From: SIG607 sp045655165 | Lineage (GTDB): Bacteria > Bacillota > Clostridia > Oscillospirales > Acutalibacteraceae | Reading direction: 5' to 3' | Assembly (NCBI GenBank): GCA_045655165.1 | Contig: JAZOOT010000007.1 | Location: forward strand, 1-34,652 | DNA length: 34,652 nucleotides | Part shown: in pieces, positions 1-7,911 of the stretch | Layout: the number at the start of each line of letters is the position of its first letter | Position numbering within the stretch: the stretch's first letter is position 1 | Translations under genes and position numbers: made by a program | Notes under the pieces: generated by a model | The model's database searches: none | What the model saw: the letters and a program-made list of their open reading frames with translations, nothing else | What the model was told of the DNA's origin: nothing

Positions 1-1
1 C

Positions 2-862
2 ACAGGTAAAGGTAATGATCAAGTTCGTTTTGAACTTGCTGTTAAAGCTTTTGCTCCTAATCTTAAAATAATTGCCCCCTGGCGTGTTTGGGATATCAAA
101 TCTCGTGATGAAGAAATTGATTATGCCGAAGCACACAATATTCCTTTAAAAATAAACAGAGAAACAAACTATTCAAAAGATAAAAACCTTTGGCACTTAT
201 CTCACGAAGGTCTTGACCTTGAAGATACAGGCAACGAACCAATGTATGAAAAAGAGGGCTTTTTGGAAATGGGTATCTCCCCCATTCAAGCACCCGACAA
301 GCCAACCTATGTTACCATTGATTTTGAAAAAGGTGTACCCACAGCAGTTGACGGCGTTAAAATGACCGCGAAGGAAATTATTTTAAAACTAAACGAACTT
401 GGCGGTGCTAACGGCATTGGTATTGTTGATATTGTTGAAAACCGTTTGGTTGGTATGAAATGCCGCGGTGTTTACGAAACTCCGGGTGGTACAATTCTTT
501 ACAAAGCGCACAGCGTGTTAGAGTCGCTTTGTCTTGATAAAATGACACTTCACGAAAAGCAAAAACTTTCTATTACATTTGCTGAACTTGTTTACAACGG
601 CCAGTGGTTTACACCGCTTCGTGAAGCACTTAGTGCTTTTGTTGATAAAACACAAGAAAATGTTACCGGTAAAGTTAAACTTAAACTTTACAAAGGCAAC
701 ATGATTAACGCAGGCGTTTGGAGTGATTATTCACTTTACAGCGAAGAAATTGCTACATTCGGCGAAAGCGATTATGACCAAAAAGATTCTGCCGGCTTTA
801 TTAACCTTTACGGTTTGCCCATAAAGGTTCAGGCAATGGTTAATGCTAAAAACAACAAATAA
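2..862 (+). CDS. argG: Argininosuccinate synthase, 3' part (5' end outside window)
   Basis: Catalyses ATP-dependent condensation of citrulline and aspartate to argininosuccinate, the penultimate step of arginine synthesis, in the cytosol. The reading frame is open from base 2 and gives 286 residues plus a TAA stop; roughly the first 115 residues of the ~400-residue family, including the ATP P-loop, lie upstream of the window. Visible family motifs include TGKGNDQVRFE at the start, the APWR segment, and the conserved DLEDTGNEP and GISP..AP stretch in the middle. The C-terminal helix region has the usual YNGQWFTPLREAL. The gap to the following transporter gene is only 29 bases with no hairpin, so argG very likely leads or sits inside one transcript ending with argF. 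Identification is secure; the true start cannot be seen. Confidence 0.96.
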   Translation, partial: TGKGNDQVRFELAVKAFAPNLKIIAPWRVWDIKSRDEEIDYAEAHNIPLKINRETNYSKDKNLWHLSHEGLDLEDTGNEPMYEKEGFLEMGISPIQAPDKPTYVTIDFEKGVPTAVDGVKMTAKEIILKLNELGGANGIGIVDIVENRLVGMKCRGVYETPGGTILYKAHSVLESLCLDKMTLHEKQKLSITFAELVYNGQWFTPLREALSAFVDKTQENVTGKVKLKLYKGNMINAGVWSDYSLYSEEIATFGESDYDQKDSAGFINLYGLPIKVQAMVNAKNNK

Positions 863-891
863 GAACTAATATTAAAAAAGAGGTATTTATT

Positions 892-1668
892 ATGAAAATG
901 TTTAAAAAATTAATTGCAGTAATTATGGTTTTGTGTCTTTGCCTTACATTTGTGGGCTGCGGCAGCGGTAAAACCCTTGATGGTATAAAAGAAAACGGTA
1001 AAATTGTAATGGCTACAAGCCCTGACTTCCCTCCTTTTGAAATGCTTGAAGGCAGTGATGTTGTTGGTATTGAAGTTGAAATTTTAGAGTTATTTGCAAA
1101 CGAAATTGGTGTAGAACTTGTAATTGAGCAAATGGACTTTGAATCGGTTCTCCCAGGTATTCAGTCGGGCAAATACGATGTTGGTGTTTCGGGTATTACC
1201 ATTACTGAAGACAGAAAGAAAAATGCTGATTTCACAAACCCCTATTTTATGGCTTCACAGGCAATTGTTGTTTTAAAAGACAGTGCTATTAAATCTAAAG
1301 CCGACCTTAAAGGCAAAAAAATTTCTGTTCAAACCGGCACCACAGCAGAAGAATTTTGTATGGGCGAAGGTTACGAAGTATTGGCATTCCAAGCCAACAA
1401 CGATGCTTGCAGTGCCTTAACCTCGGGCAAGGTTGATGCTTGGGTTGTTGACAACGAAGTTGCTATTGATTTATCAGGCAAAACAAACGGTCAAACCGTT
1501 GTTTTAAATGAAGCTATGACCAGCGAACCTTACGGTTTTGCATTCCCAAAAGGCAGCCAAACTGTTGTAGATGAATTTAATAAATGCATTGAAAAATGGA
1601 TTGCCGACGGTACAATTAAGGCAATTTTCGATAAATACGAAGTTCCCTACGTTGCTCCCGAAAAATAG
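892..1668 (+). CDS. Polar amino acid ABC transporter, substrate-binding lipoprotein
   Basis: Extracytoplasmic binding protein of a polar amino acid uptake system (family 3 solute-binding proteins). A lipoprotein signal peptide is visible: MKMFKK, a hydrophobic core, then the lipobox FVGC with the acylated cysteine at about residue 23. The mature part begins with the typical GKIVMATSPDFPPFE ligand-pocket segment and shows the internal KADLKGKKISVQTGTTAE hinge segment. The length of 258 residues is normal. An AGAGG ribosome site precedes the ATG at 892; a second ATG at 898 is also possible. It lies between argG and argF and directly before its permease and ATPase, so arginine, ornithine or citrulline is the likely ligand. 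That is inferred from context, because the sequence alone does not fix the specificity. Confidence 0.93.
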   Translation: MKMFKKLIAVIMVLCLCLTFVGCGSGKTLDGIKENGKIVMATSPDFPPFEMLEGSDVVGIEVEILELFANEIGVELVIEQMDFESVLPGIQSGKYDVGVSGITITEDRKKNADFTNPYFMASQAIVVLKDSAIKSKADLKGKKISVQTGTTAEEFCMGEGYEVLAFQANNDACSALTSGKVDAWVVDNEVAIDLSGKTNGQTVVLNEAMTSEPYGFAFPKGSQTVVDEFNKCIEKWIADGTIKAIFDKYEVPYVAPEK

Positions 1669-1688
1669 TTTAATACAAAGAGGAAACC

Positions 1689-2387
1689 ATGACATTCTTA
1701 ACTGATTTTTTTAAAACTTGGGGCGCCCAACTTTATTCTACATTTATAGAAGAAGAACGCTACAAGTTTTTAACAGACGGTCTTAAAAATACTCTTATTA
1801 TTACCTTAGGTGCGCTGATTATCGGTGTCACCTTAGGTGCTTTAATAGCCATTATTAAGTATTTTGAAGACGATAATAAAATACTTAAAGTATTTGCTAA
1901 AATTTGCGATTTTTACGTTACAACAATTCGCGGTATTCCCGTAGTTGTACTATTGCTTATTTTTTACTATCTTATACTTAAATCTTCAACAGGTATTACG
2001 GTTGGTATTATTACCTTTGGTATAAATTCAGGCGCATATATGGCAGAACTTATACGAAGCGGTTTAAACGCTGTAGAAAAAGGACAGATGGAGGCCGGCC
2101 GTTCATTAGGGCTTTCAAAATTACAAGCCATGCGAAAAATAATTTTACCTCAAGCGGTTAAAAATATTCTTCCTGCTATTGGCAACGAAATGATAGCACT
2201 TTTAAAGGAAACCGCTGTTGCGGGTTACGTTGCGGTTGTTGACCTTACAAGAGCAGGTAATCTTATTAGAAATAACACATACGATGCGTTTAACCCGCTT
2301 ATTGCAGTGGCTTTGATTTATCTTGTAATAGTTATTATGTTAACCTATCTGTTACGTATTTTTGAAAAGAGGTTAAATAAAAAGTGA
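1689..2387 (+). CDS. Polar amino acid ABC transporter, permease (HisM/GlnP type)
   Basis: Integral membrane permease of the amino acid importer. About five hydrophobic segments are evident, together with the cytoplasmic EAA loop (EAGRSLGLSKLQAMRKIILPQ, about residues 137-157) that docks onto the ATPase, and the family's early TTIRGIPVVVLLLI stretch. The 232 residues match the usual size. It starts 20 bases after the binding-protein gene with an AGAGGA ribosome site. Its stop overlaps the start of the ATPase gene by four bases (GTGA), which indicates translational coupling. Only one permease gene is present, so the channel is presumably a homodimer, as is common in this family. Confidence 0.93.
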   Translation: MTFLTDFFKTWGAQLYSTFIEEERYKFLTDGLKNTLIITLGALIIGVTLGALIAIIKYFEDDNKILKVFAKICDFYVTTIRGIPVVVLLLIFYYLILKSSTGITVGIITFGINSGAYMAELIRSGLNAVEKGQMEAGRSLGLSKLQAMRKIILPQAVKNILPAIGNEMIALLKETAVAGYVAVVDLTRAGNLIRNNTYDAFNPLIAVALIYLVIVIMLTYLLRIFEKRLNKK

Positions 2388-3106
2388 TAGAAGTAAAAAA
2401 TCTGCAAAAAAACTTTGAAAACTTACAGGTTTTAAAGGATATTAACACCGTAATTAACAAGGGCGATGTTGTTTGCGTAATAGGCCCTTCGGGTTCAGGT
2501 AAATCAACCTTTTTGCGTTGTCTTAATATGCTTGAAACTCCAACGGGCGGTCAAATTATATTTGAAGGAACCGACCTTACAAATAAAAAATGCAACCTTA
2601 ATTTACAAAGGCAAAAAATGGGAATGGTTTTTCAGCAGTTTCATTTATTCCCACACATGACAATTCTTGAAAATCTTACAACTGCCCCGATTATGCTTAA
2701 AAAACTAACCAAGGCAGAGGCAAATGAAAAAGCGCTTTCTCTTTTAAAACGAGTTGGCCTTGAAGATAAAGCAGACACCTACCCCAACCAACTTTCAGGC
2801 GGTCAAAAGCAACGTGTTGCCATTGTACGCGCTTTGTGTATGGAGCCAACAGTTATGTTGTTTGATGAACCAACAAGCGCACTTGACCCCGAAATGGTTG
2901 GCGAAGTTTTGGAAGTTATGAAAGAACTTGCAAAAATGGGTATGACAATGGTGGTTGTAACCCACGAAATGGGATTTGCTAAAGAGGTTTCAAACCGTGT
3001 TATGTTTATTGACGACGGTTATATTATGGAAGAAGGCACACCCGAAGAAATTTTTGACAACCCCAAATGTGACCGTCTTAAAACATTCCTTTCAAAAGTA
3101 CTTTAA
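2384..3106 (+). CDS. Polar amino acid ABC transporter, ATP-binding protein (GlnQ/ArtP type)
   Basis: Cytoplasmic ATPase that powers the importer. All signature elements are present in order: Walker A GPSGSGKST (about residues 34-42), Q-loop FQQFHLFPH, signature LSGGQKQR, Walker B VMLFDEPTSAL, D-loop and switch histidine THE. The 240 residues are typical of GlnQ/HisP-like subunits. It starts with GTG inside the stop of the permease gene (GTGA), so the two are translationally coupled. The next gene, argF, follows after a few bases. The family assignment is certain; the transported amino acid is inferred only from the arginine genes on both sides. Confidence 0.94.
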   Translation: MIEVKNLQKNFENLQVLKDINTVINKGDVVCVIGPSGSGKSTFLRCLNMLETPTGGQIIFEGTDLTNKKCNLNLQRQKMGMVFQQFHLFPHMTILENLTTAPIMLKKLTKAEANEKALSLLKRVGLEDKADTYPNQLSGGQKQRVAIVRALCMEPTVMLFDEPTSALDPEMVGEVLEVMKELAKMGMTMVVVTHEMGFAKEVSNRVMFIDDGYIMEEGTPEEIFDNPKCDRLKTFLSKVL

Positions 3107-3117
3107 AGGTGAGAATT

Positions 3118-4104
3118 ATGAACTTAAAAGGTAAAAGTTTTTTAAAATTACTTGATTTTACTGCCGAAGAAATAAACTATTTAATAGATTATGCCGCAGA
3201 ACTGAAAGATAAAAAGAAAAAAGGTATTCCGCATAAGTTGCTTGAAGGCAAAAACATTGCCCTTATTTTCGAAAAAACAAGTACACGTACCCGTTGCAGC
3301 TTTGAGGTTGCAGCGTATGACCTTGGTATGGGTGTTACCTACCTTGACCCATCGGGTTCGCAAATTGGCAAAAAAGAAAGCATTGCCGATACTGCAAGAG
3401 TTTTGGGTAAAATTTATGACGGAATTGAGTACCGCGGCTTTGGACAGGAAATTGTTGAAGAACTTGCAAAATATGCCGGTGTTCCCGTTTGGAACGGATT
3501 AACAAACGAATTCCACCCAACCCAAATTTTAGCCGATTTTCTTACCATTAAAGAAAAGTTTGGCAAACTAAAAGGCATTAACTTTGTTTATATGGGTGAC
3601 GCTCGTTACAATATGGGTAATTCACTTATGGTTGGTTGCGCTAAACTTGGCATTAACTTTACTGCTTGTGCGCCCAAAAAATATTTCCCGGGCGCTGAAC
3701 TTATTGAAGAGTGCCAAAAATTAGCCAAAAAAAGCGGTGCAACACTTAATTTTTGCGAAGACCCAATAATAGCCACCAAAAACGCAGATGTAATTTATAC
3801 CGACGTTTGGGTTTCTATGGGCGAAGCAGATGAAGTTTGGAAAGAGCGCATTGATGAACTTTCCCCTTACAGAGTAACTTCTACCATTATGGCAAACGCT
3901 TCAGACAGCGCAGTATTTATGCACTGTTTACCCGCTTTTCACGACCTTAAAACAAAGATTGGTAAAGAAATGGGAGAACGCTTTGGCATAACTGCTATGG
4001 AAGTAACCGATGAGGTTTTTGAAAGCAAACAGTCAATTGTGTTTGATGAAGCCGAAAACCGTATGCACACAATAAAAGCCGTTATGGCAGCAACATTACT
4101 TTAA
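3118..4104 (+). CDS. argF: Ornithine carbamoyltransferase
   Basis: Joins carbamoyl phosphate and ornithine to give citrulline in the cytosol; the same enzyme class can also run the reverse reaction in arginine breakdown. Motifs in order are STRTR (carbamoyl phosphate site, near residue 57), FHPTQ, the DVWVSMGE ornithine loop and FMHCLP with the catalytic cysteine. I chose ATG 3118 (328 residues, MNLKGKSFLKLLDF as in homologues) because AAAGGTGAG at 3105-3113 is the ribosome site; the earlier in-frame GTG at 3109 lies inside that site. It is the last gene of the argG-transporter-argF group and is followed at once by a strong terminator. No arginine deiminase or carbamate kinase is seen nearby, which favours a biosynthetic role. 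Confidence 0.96.
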   Translation: MNLKGKSFLKLLDFTAEEINYLIDYAAELKDKKKKGIPHKLLEGKNIALIFEKTSTRTRCSFEVAAYDLGMGVTYLDPSGSQIGKKESIADTARVLGKIYDGIEYRGFGQEIVEELAKYAGVPVWNGLTNEFHPTQILADFLTIKEKFGKLKGINFVYMGDARYNMGNSLMVGCAKLGINFTACAPKKYFPGAELIEECQKLAKKSGATLNFCEDPIIATKNADVIYTDVWVSMGEADEVWKERIDELSPYRVTSTIMANASDSAVFMHCLPAFHDLKTKIGKEMGERFGITAMEVTDEVFESKQSIVFDEAENRMHTIKAVMAATLL

Positions 4105-4111
4105 CAAAAAG

Positions 4112-4150
4112 AAAAATGCCAACACAGTTTATGCTGTGTTGGCATTTTTT
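4112..4150. terminator. Two-way intrinsic terminator between argF and the phosphoesterase gene
   Basis: Long perfect stem (AAAATGCCAACACAG pairing with its complement) around a six-base TTTATG loop at 4128-4133. There are A-runs on one side and T-runs on the other, so it can stop transcripts from both directions. The stop codon of the convergent minus-strand gene lies at its edge. Confidence 0.93.
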
Positions 4151-5351
4151 AATTTGTTTTAATTGGCTGTGAAATGTTTTCAAAGAAGCCCTGTGCATAA
4201 ACTTCGGCCGAAACAACCTTTTCGGTTATGTCGGTAAATTCGGTGCTGAATTTGTTTTTTTGGTGGTAATTCATATAATCAGATACCATTTTCTTTTCAG
4301 CAACAACTTCGCCGTTTTCATCAAACAAACGGACTATATAAATCCAAACCTTTTGGCCGTCACACACGGCGGCATCGTATTCAACCTTAACAGTTTCGCC
4401 CACGGTTAGAACCGCTTTTGTACCCTCTTTAAAATAAGGTATGGGTGCAGTTTCTTTACGTTTATGGGTATAAATAAAGTTTTCTTTACTATGTACACCC
4501 GATATTATTCTTTCTTCGGGCATAAAAACATTATTCACTGCATCGTAATACCTTACGCGCACTTTATCTTCGGCATCGGCTTCAACAAGAAGTAATTGCG
4601 CGTGTTCTGAATTTTCATATCCTTTTTCAGCGGTAACATCTCCGTGAATTGAACCACACCTTACGCACAATCCCAACAAACTTCCGGTGCTTATAGCCGT
4701 AAATTCTTTTTGGTCAATTTCACGCGGGTCACTTGGCACAAGATGACTGTGTCCCGAAAAATCAATAACCTGTGGATAATTGTTTAAAACCACCTGCAAA
4801 CCGCAGTTGCCGAAAATTCCGCCGGGTGTTGTACCGCCAATGCCGGGATGTTGAAAAACAAAAATTGGGCGTGTTGGGTTATCTGCCACCGCTTTATTAA
4901 GTTCTGCTTTTAACCATTCCATTTTTGCTGTGGTAAAAGAATCGTGCCATTCACCGCCGTTATTTGTTGTAGATAGCGAAATAAAATGGTAACCACTTAT
5001 AATTTCATGCCTATCGGGTGGCATATTAAAGAATTCATTAAAAATGCCAAGTGCTTCTTGTTCGCTTTCACCATAATGCAGTTCATGGTTAGCAAGGGTT
5101 AGCGCAAGCAGTGTGTCTTTTTTTACAACCTGGTCGCAATCTTCTTTTATCATTTGAAATTGAGTCTTTTTACTTGTATCAATAAAATCGCCAACTATGT
5201 AAATTGCATCTAAATTTTTATATTCTTGGCTTTGTGAATATTCATACAAGTTTTTTATTGCACTTTTAAAACGCTCGCGAATGTATGGAATTTCTTCCGA
5301 ATAATGCACGTCGCTTGTTACTGCAAATCTTAAAATTGGTTTAAAGTCCAT
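4149..5351 (-). CDS. Calcineurin-like metallophosphoesterase
   Basis: Predicted dinuclear-metal phosphoesterase, with no signal peptide, so probably cytoplasmic. The metal-binding set is complete: SDVH (D14, H16), GDFID (D55, D58), ANHE (N88, H89), QHPG (H168) and GHSH (H201, H203). After about residue 290 there is a non-catalytic, beta-rich C-terminal part. I chose ATG 5351 (400 residues) because GAGGTGG lies five bases before it; a GTG at 5360 overlaps that site. It is the last gene of an operon with a B6-type kinase and an ECF membrane protein, 21 bases after the latter. A role as a phosphatase for a B6 vitamer is possible by context, but the substrate is unknown and nucleotides or other phosphoesters are equally possible. 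Confidence 0.85.
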   Translation of the reverse strand: MDFKPILRFAVTSDVHYSEEIPYIRERFKSAIKNLYEYSQSQEYKNLDAIYIVGDFIDTSKKTQFQMIKEDCDQVVKKDTLLALTLANHELHYGESEQEALGIFNEFFNMPPDRHEIISGYHFISLSTTNNGGEWHDSFTTAKMEWLKAELNKAVADNPTRPIFVFQHPGIGGTTPGGIFGNCGLQVVLNNYPQVIDFSGHSHLVPSDPREIDQKEFTAISTGSLLGLCVRCGSIHGDVTAEKGYENSEHAQLLLVEADAEDKVRVRYYDAVNNVFMPEERIISGVHSKENFIYTHKRKETAPIPYFKEGTKAVLTVGETVKVEYDAAVCDGQKVWIYIVRLFDENGEVVAEKKMVSDYMNYHQKNKFSTEFTDITEKVVSAEVYAQGFFENISQPIKTN

Positions 5352-5372
5352 AGTTTCCACCTCAAAAATATT

Positions 5373-5867
5373 TTATAACTTTATTATATCCTTATTTTTT
5401 ATTTTTTCAAGATATATGCCAATAATTATAAATAAAATTCCACTTGCAGTGGCTTGAATAACATTTCCAATAACCGAATATAAAATTCCTGCCAAACTGC
5501 CAAAAATTATATATTCGGCTATTGCATAGCCAACAACCGTTATAAAAACACCTAAAACACAGGCAAAAATATTGCGCTTGCAAATAATTTTTTTATTTGT
5601 AAAGGTTAAACATATTAACGATTTTATTACAACCGATGCCAAAAACCAAACGGGCGCGGTTAATAAATCGGCAAGCCCTGCCCCAACCGCCGCCGCCATA
5701 ACGGCATAAGGGAGTGGTAGAAGCGTTGCGGCAATATAAATAAAGGTGTCTCCCAAGTGAACATATCCACCGTTTACCCCTATTGGCACGTGGCAAATAT
5801 AAGCGGTAAAAACAGCTATAATGGCGGCAAAAAGCGCGCTAAGCGATACTTTTTTTATTGCTTTCAC
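5373..5867 (-). CDS. ECF transporter S component, predicted B6 vitamer uptake
   Basis: Small, very hydrophobic protein (164 residues, about five to six membrane segments) of the ECF substrate-capture type. The VNGGYVHLGDTFIYIAA stretch near residues 31-48 and the following small-residue-rich segment (AAAVGAGLADLL) are typical of ECF S components that use a shared energising module encoded elsewhere. It starts with GTG at 5867, overlapping the TGA stop of the kinase gene by four bases (GTGA), with GGGAG as ribosome site. Tight coupling to a pyridoxal/pyridoxamine-type kinase and to a divergent PdxR-type regulator suggests it captures pyridoxine, pyridoxal or pyridoxamine. The ECF assignment is fairly firm; the substrate is inferred from context. 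Confidence 0.82.
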   Translation of the reverse strand: MKAIKKVSLSALFAAIIAVFTAYICHVPIGVNGGYVHLGDTFIYIAATLLPLPYAVMAAAVGAGLADLLTAPVWFLASVVIKSLICLTFTNKKIICKRNIFACVLGVFITVVGYAIAEYIIFGSLAGILYSVIGNVIQATASGILFIIIGIYLEKIKNKDIIKL

Positions 5868-6688
5868 AGTAAATCTCCCATTAGTTCTAATAAATGTTTT
5901 TCAAAAGGAACGCCGTCGTTTCGGTCGGTCTTTTCTTGGTATGCATCATAAGTGGATTTTCCAACAAAATTTGCCGCGGCAGTCATAATTTCTTTTAATG
6001 TATGATTTGTGTTTATAAGAGCAGCGGTTATTGTTGATGCAATTAAATCGCCCGTGCCCGAATAGTTTCCCTTAATAAGTTCGTTACTAATTATTGTAAC
6101 TTCGCCTTTTTCGGCAATTACGTTATCTATTTTGCCATCCATCAAAACGCCCGTTATAACAACATGTTTGGGTCCTTTTTCGGTTAATTCTTTCGCCATT
6201 TCTTTTACTTCGCTAAGTGTATAATTTTTTGTTGGGTCTTTTTTAAGTAAAATACATGCCTCGGTTAAATTAGGCGTAATAACATCGGCCATAAAGCTGA
6301 GTTCGGTTATTTTTTCGCACATTTTTTGGTTGTGTGTTTTATACATTGCACCGCAGTCACCCATAACAGGGTCAACCACAAAAAGCGTGTCTTCATCTTT
6401 AAAAAGCTTTATACACTCTTTTACTATTTCTATTTGCTTTTCATTTGCCAAAAATCCCGAAAGAATTGCGTTGGGTTTTAAATTTCTTTTTTGCCATTCT
6501 TCTAAAATAAAGCTCATTTTTTGGGTATAGTCGTCAATATAATAACTGCTATACCCTGTTTGGTTGCTTAATACTGCGGTGGGCAAAGGACAAACCTGAA
6601 CCCCCAAACACGCCATAACGGGTATAGACGCGGTAAGCGAACATTTACCAAGACCTGATAGGTCGTTTATAACAATACATTTTTTCAT
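5864..6688 (-). CDS. Pyridoxal/pyridoxamine/pyridoxine kinase family protein
   Basis: Ribokinase-fold kinase that phosphorylates B6 vitamers for pyridoxal phosphate salvage. It begins KKCIVINDLSGLGKCSLTAS, the typical start of the family, and has the conserved VDPVMGD segment (near residues 105-111), the TPNLTEA motif and the C-terminal NYSGTGDLIAS anion-hole and catalytic-Asp motif. I chose ATG 6688 (274 residues) because AAAGAG lies about ten bases before it and no ribosome site precedes the longer start at 6712. It is the first gene of the kinase-ECF-phosphoesterase operon. It is divergent from the PdxR-type regulator, which probably controls it. Hydroxymethylpyrimidine kinase is a related alternative, but the N-terminus fits the PdxY/pyridoxamine kinase group better. 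Confidence 0.9.
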   Translation of the reverse strand: MKKCIVINDLSGLGKCSLTASIPVMACLGVQVCPLPTAVLSNQTGYSSYYIDDYTQKMSFILEEWQKRNLKPNAILSGFLANEKQIEIVKECIKLFKDEDTLFVVDPVMGDCGAMYKTHNQKMCEKITELSFMADVITPNLTEACILLKKDPTKNYTLSEVKEMAKELTEKGPKHVVITGVLMDGKIDNVIAEKGEVTIISNELIKGNYSGTGDLIASTITAALINTNHTLKEIMTAAANFVGKSTYDAYQEKTDRNDGVPFEKHLLELMGDLL

Positions 6689-6700
6689 AATAACCCACTC

Positions 6701-6729
6701 TTTACAAAACATTGAAAGTATTATATAAT
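6701..6729 (+). promoter_or_regulatory. Sigma-A-type promoter of the pdxR-like gene (divergent region with the kinase operon)
   Basis: TTTACA at 6701-6706 and TATAAT at 6724-6729 with a 17-base spacer fit a strong vegetative promoter for the regulator. On the other strand TATAAT at 6720-6725 may be the -10 of the kinase operon, but its -35 region is poor, as expected for an activator-dependent promoter. The two promoters therefore overlap, so binding of the regulator could affect both. Confidence 0.7.
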
Positions 6730-6779
6730 TTAACTGATAATATAAAAATAATCAAAATAGGAGAATTTTATATAACCAG

Positions 6780-7835
6780 ATGAAAAGCAAGCCGTCTTAT
6801 TTACAGTTATACGAAAAAATAAAAAATGATATTATAAACGGAGTATATTCTTACCACGAAAAACTGCCGTCAAAACGAATTATGGCAGATAAAACAGGCG
6901 TTAGCGTAATTACCGTTGCACACGCTTACGATTTGCTTTTTGATGAGGGATATATTGAGCCAAAAGAAAGAAGTGGTTATTTTGTTATTTACAAGGAAGA
7001 TGATTTTTTAAGTTATGTAGAAAACGACGAACTTACCGCACCCTATAACAAGCCACCACACACCGATTTCCTTTTCCCTTACAGCGTTTTTGCAAAAACC
7101 GTTAGAAAAATTTTAAGCGAAAAACAAGAAGAATTGCTTGTTAAATCGCCAAACCTTGGTTGTGCCGAACTTCGTAGTGCAATTTGTTCTTACCTGTTAA
7201 AAAACTATGGAATAAATGTAGAGGTAAATCAAATTGTTATTGGTTCCGGCGCGGAATACCTTTACGGCCTTATTGTGCAACTACTTGGAAACAACAAGGT
7301 TTATGCTTTAGAAAGCCCCGGTTACGATAAAATTCACCGTGTTTACAAAGCGCATAACGTTACCTGCGAATTTTTAAAACTTGGGCAAGACGGAATTAAA
7401 AGCGAAGAACTTAAAAACAGCAAAGCGACAGTTTTGCACATTACACCTTTTAACAGTTTTCCAAGCGGAGTTACTGCTAGCGCGTCAAAGCGAAAAGAAT
7501 ATATTAAGTGGGCAAAAGAAAAGAATGGGGTTATTATTGAAGACAATTACGACGGTGAACTTACAGTTTCTAAAAAGAACGAAGAAACGGTTTTTTCGCT
7601 TTCAAACAACAACGTAATTTACCTTAACACATTTTCAAAAACTATTGCGCCCTCAATTCGCGCTGGCTATATTGTTTTGCCAAAAAATCTTATTAAACAA
7701 TACCAAGAAAAGCTTGGTTTTTATTCCTGCACTGTGCCTGTTTTAGAACAATATGTACTTGCCGAACTGCTTAGCAGCGGCGATTTTGTGCGCCACATAA
7801 ACCGCGTACGAAGAAAGCGAAGAAAAGTTAATTAA
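6780..7835 (+). CDS. MocR/PdxR-type GntR regulator with aminotransferase domain, C-terminally truncated
   Basis: Predicted PLP-sensing transcription regulator. Residues about 5-70 form a GntR winged helix (YLQLYEKIKNDIINGVY, LPSKRIMA, VSVITVAHAYDLL). From about 95 a fold-type I aminotransferase domain follows, with the EDNYDGE segment (PLP-ring Asp at 255) and SKT with the Schiff-base lysine at 287. Family members are usually about 450-480 residues; this one has 351 and stops right after GDFVRHINRVRR, where the aminotransferase small domain should continue for about 90-100 residues. A +1 shift at about 7818 would read EEKLIKTIYFLTFK before another stop at 7861, so a frameshift plus deletion is likely. 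The ribosome site AGGAG lies unusually far (16 bases) from the ATG. It may be a decayed gene or a shortened but DNA-binding regulator of the divergent B6 operon. Confidence 0.83.
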   Translation: MKSKPSYLQLYEKIKNDIINGVYSYHEKLPSKRIMADKTGVSVITVAHAYDLLFDEGYIEPKERSGYFVIYKEDDFLSYVENDELTAPYNKPPHTDFLFPYSVFAKTVRKILSEKQEELLVKSPNLGCAELRSAICSYLLKNYGINVEVNQIVIGSGAEYLYGLIVQLLGNNKVYALESPGYDKIHRVYKAHNVTCEFLKLGQDGIKSEELKNSKATVLHITPFNSFPSGVTASASKRKEYIKWAKEKNGVIIEDNYDGELTVSKKNEETVFSLSNNNVIYLNTFSKTIAPSIRAGYIVLPKNLIKQYQEKLGFYSCTVPVLEQYVLAELLSSGDFVRHINRVRRKRRKVN

Positions 7836-7877
7836 GACAATATATTTTCTTACTTTTAAATAGTAAACGAAACCCAT

Positions 7878-7910
7878 AAAAAACGCCTGACTTTTAGTCA
7901 AGCGTTTTTG
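7878..7910. terminator. Two-way intrinsic terminator between pdxR-like gene and spoVAC
   Basis: AAAAACGC and TGACT arms pair across a TTT loop (7893-7895) with one C/A mismatch. An A-run on the left and a T-run on the right make it usable from both strands. It closes the truncated regulator gene and the convergent spoVAC. Confidence 0.85.
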
Positions 7911-7911
7911 T

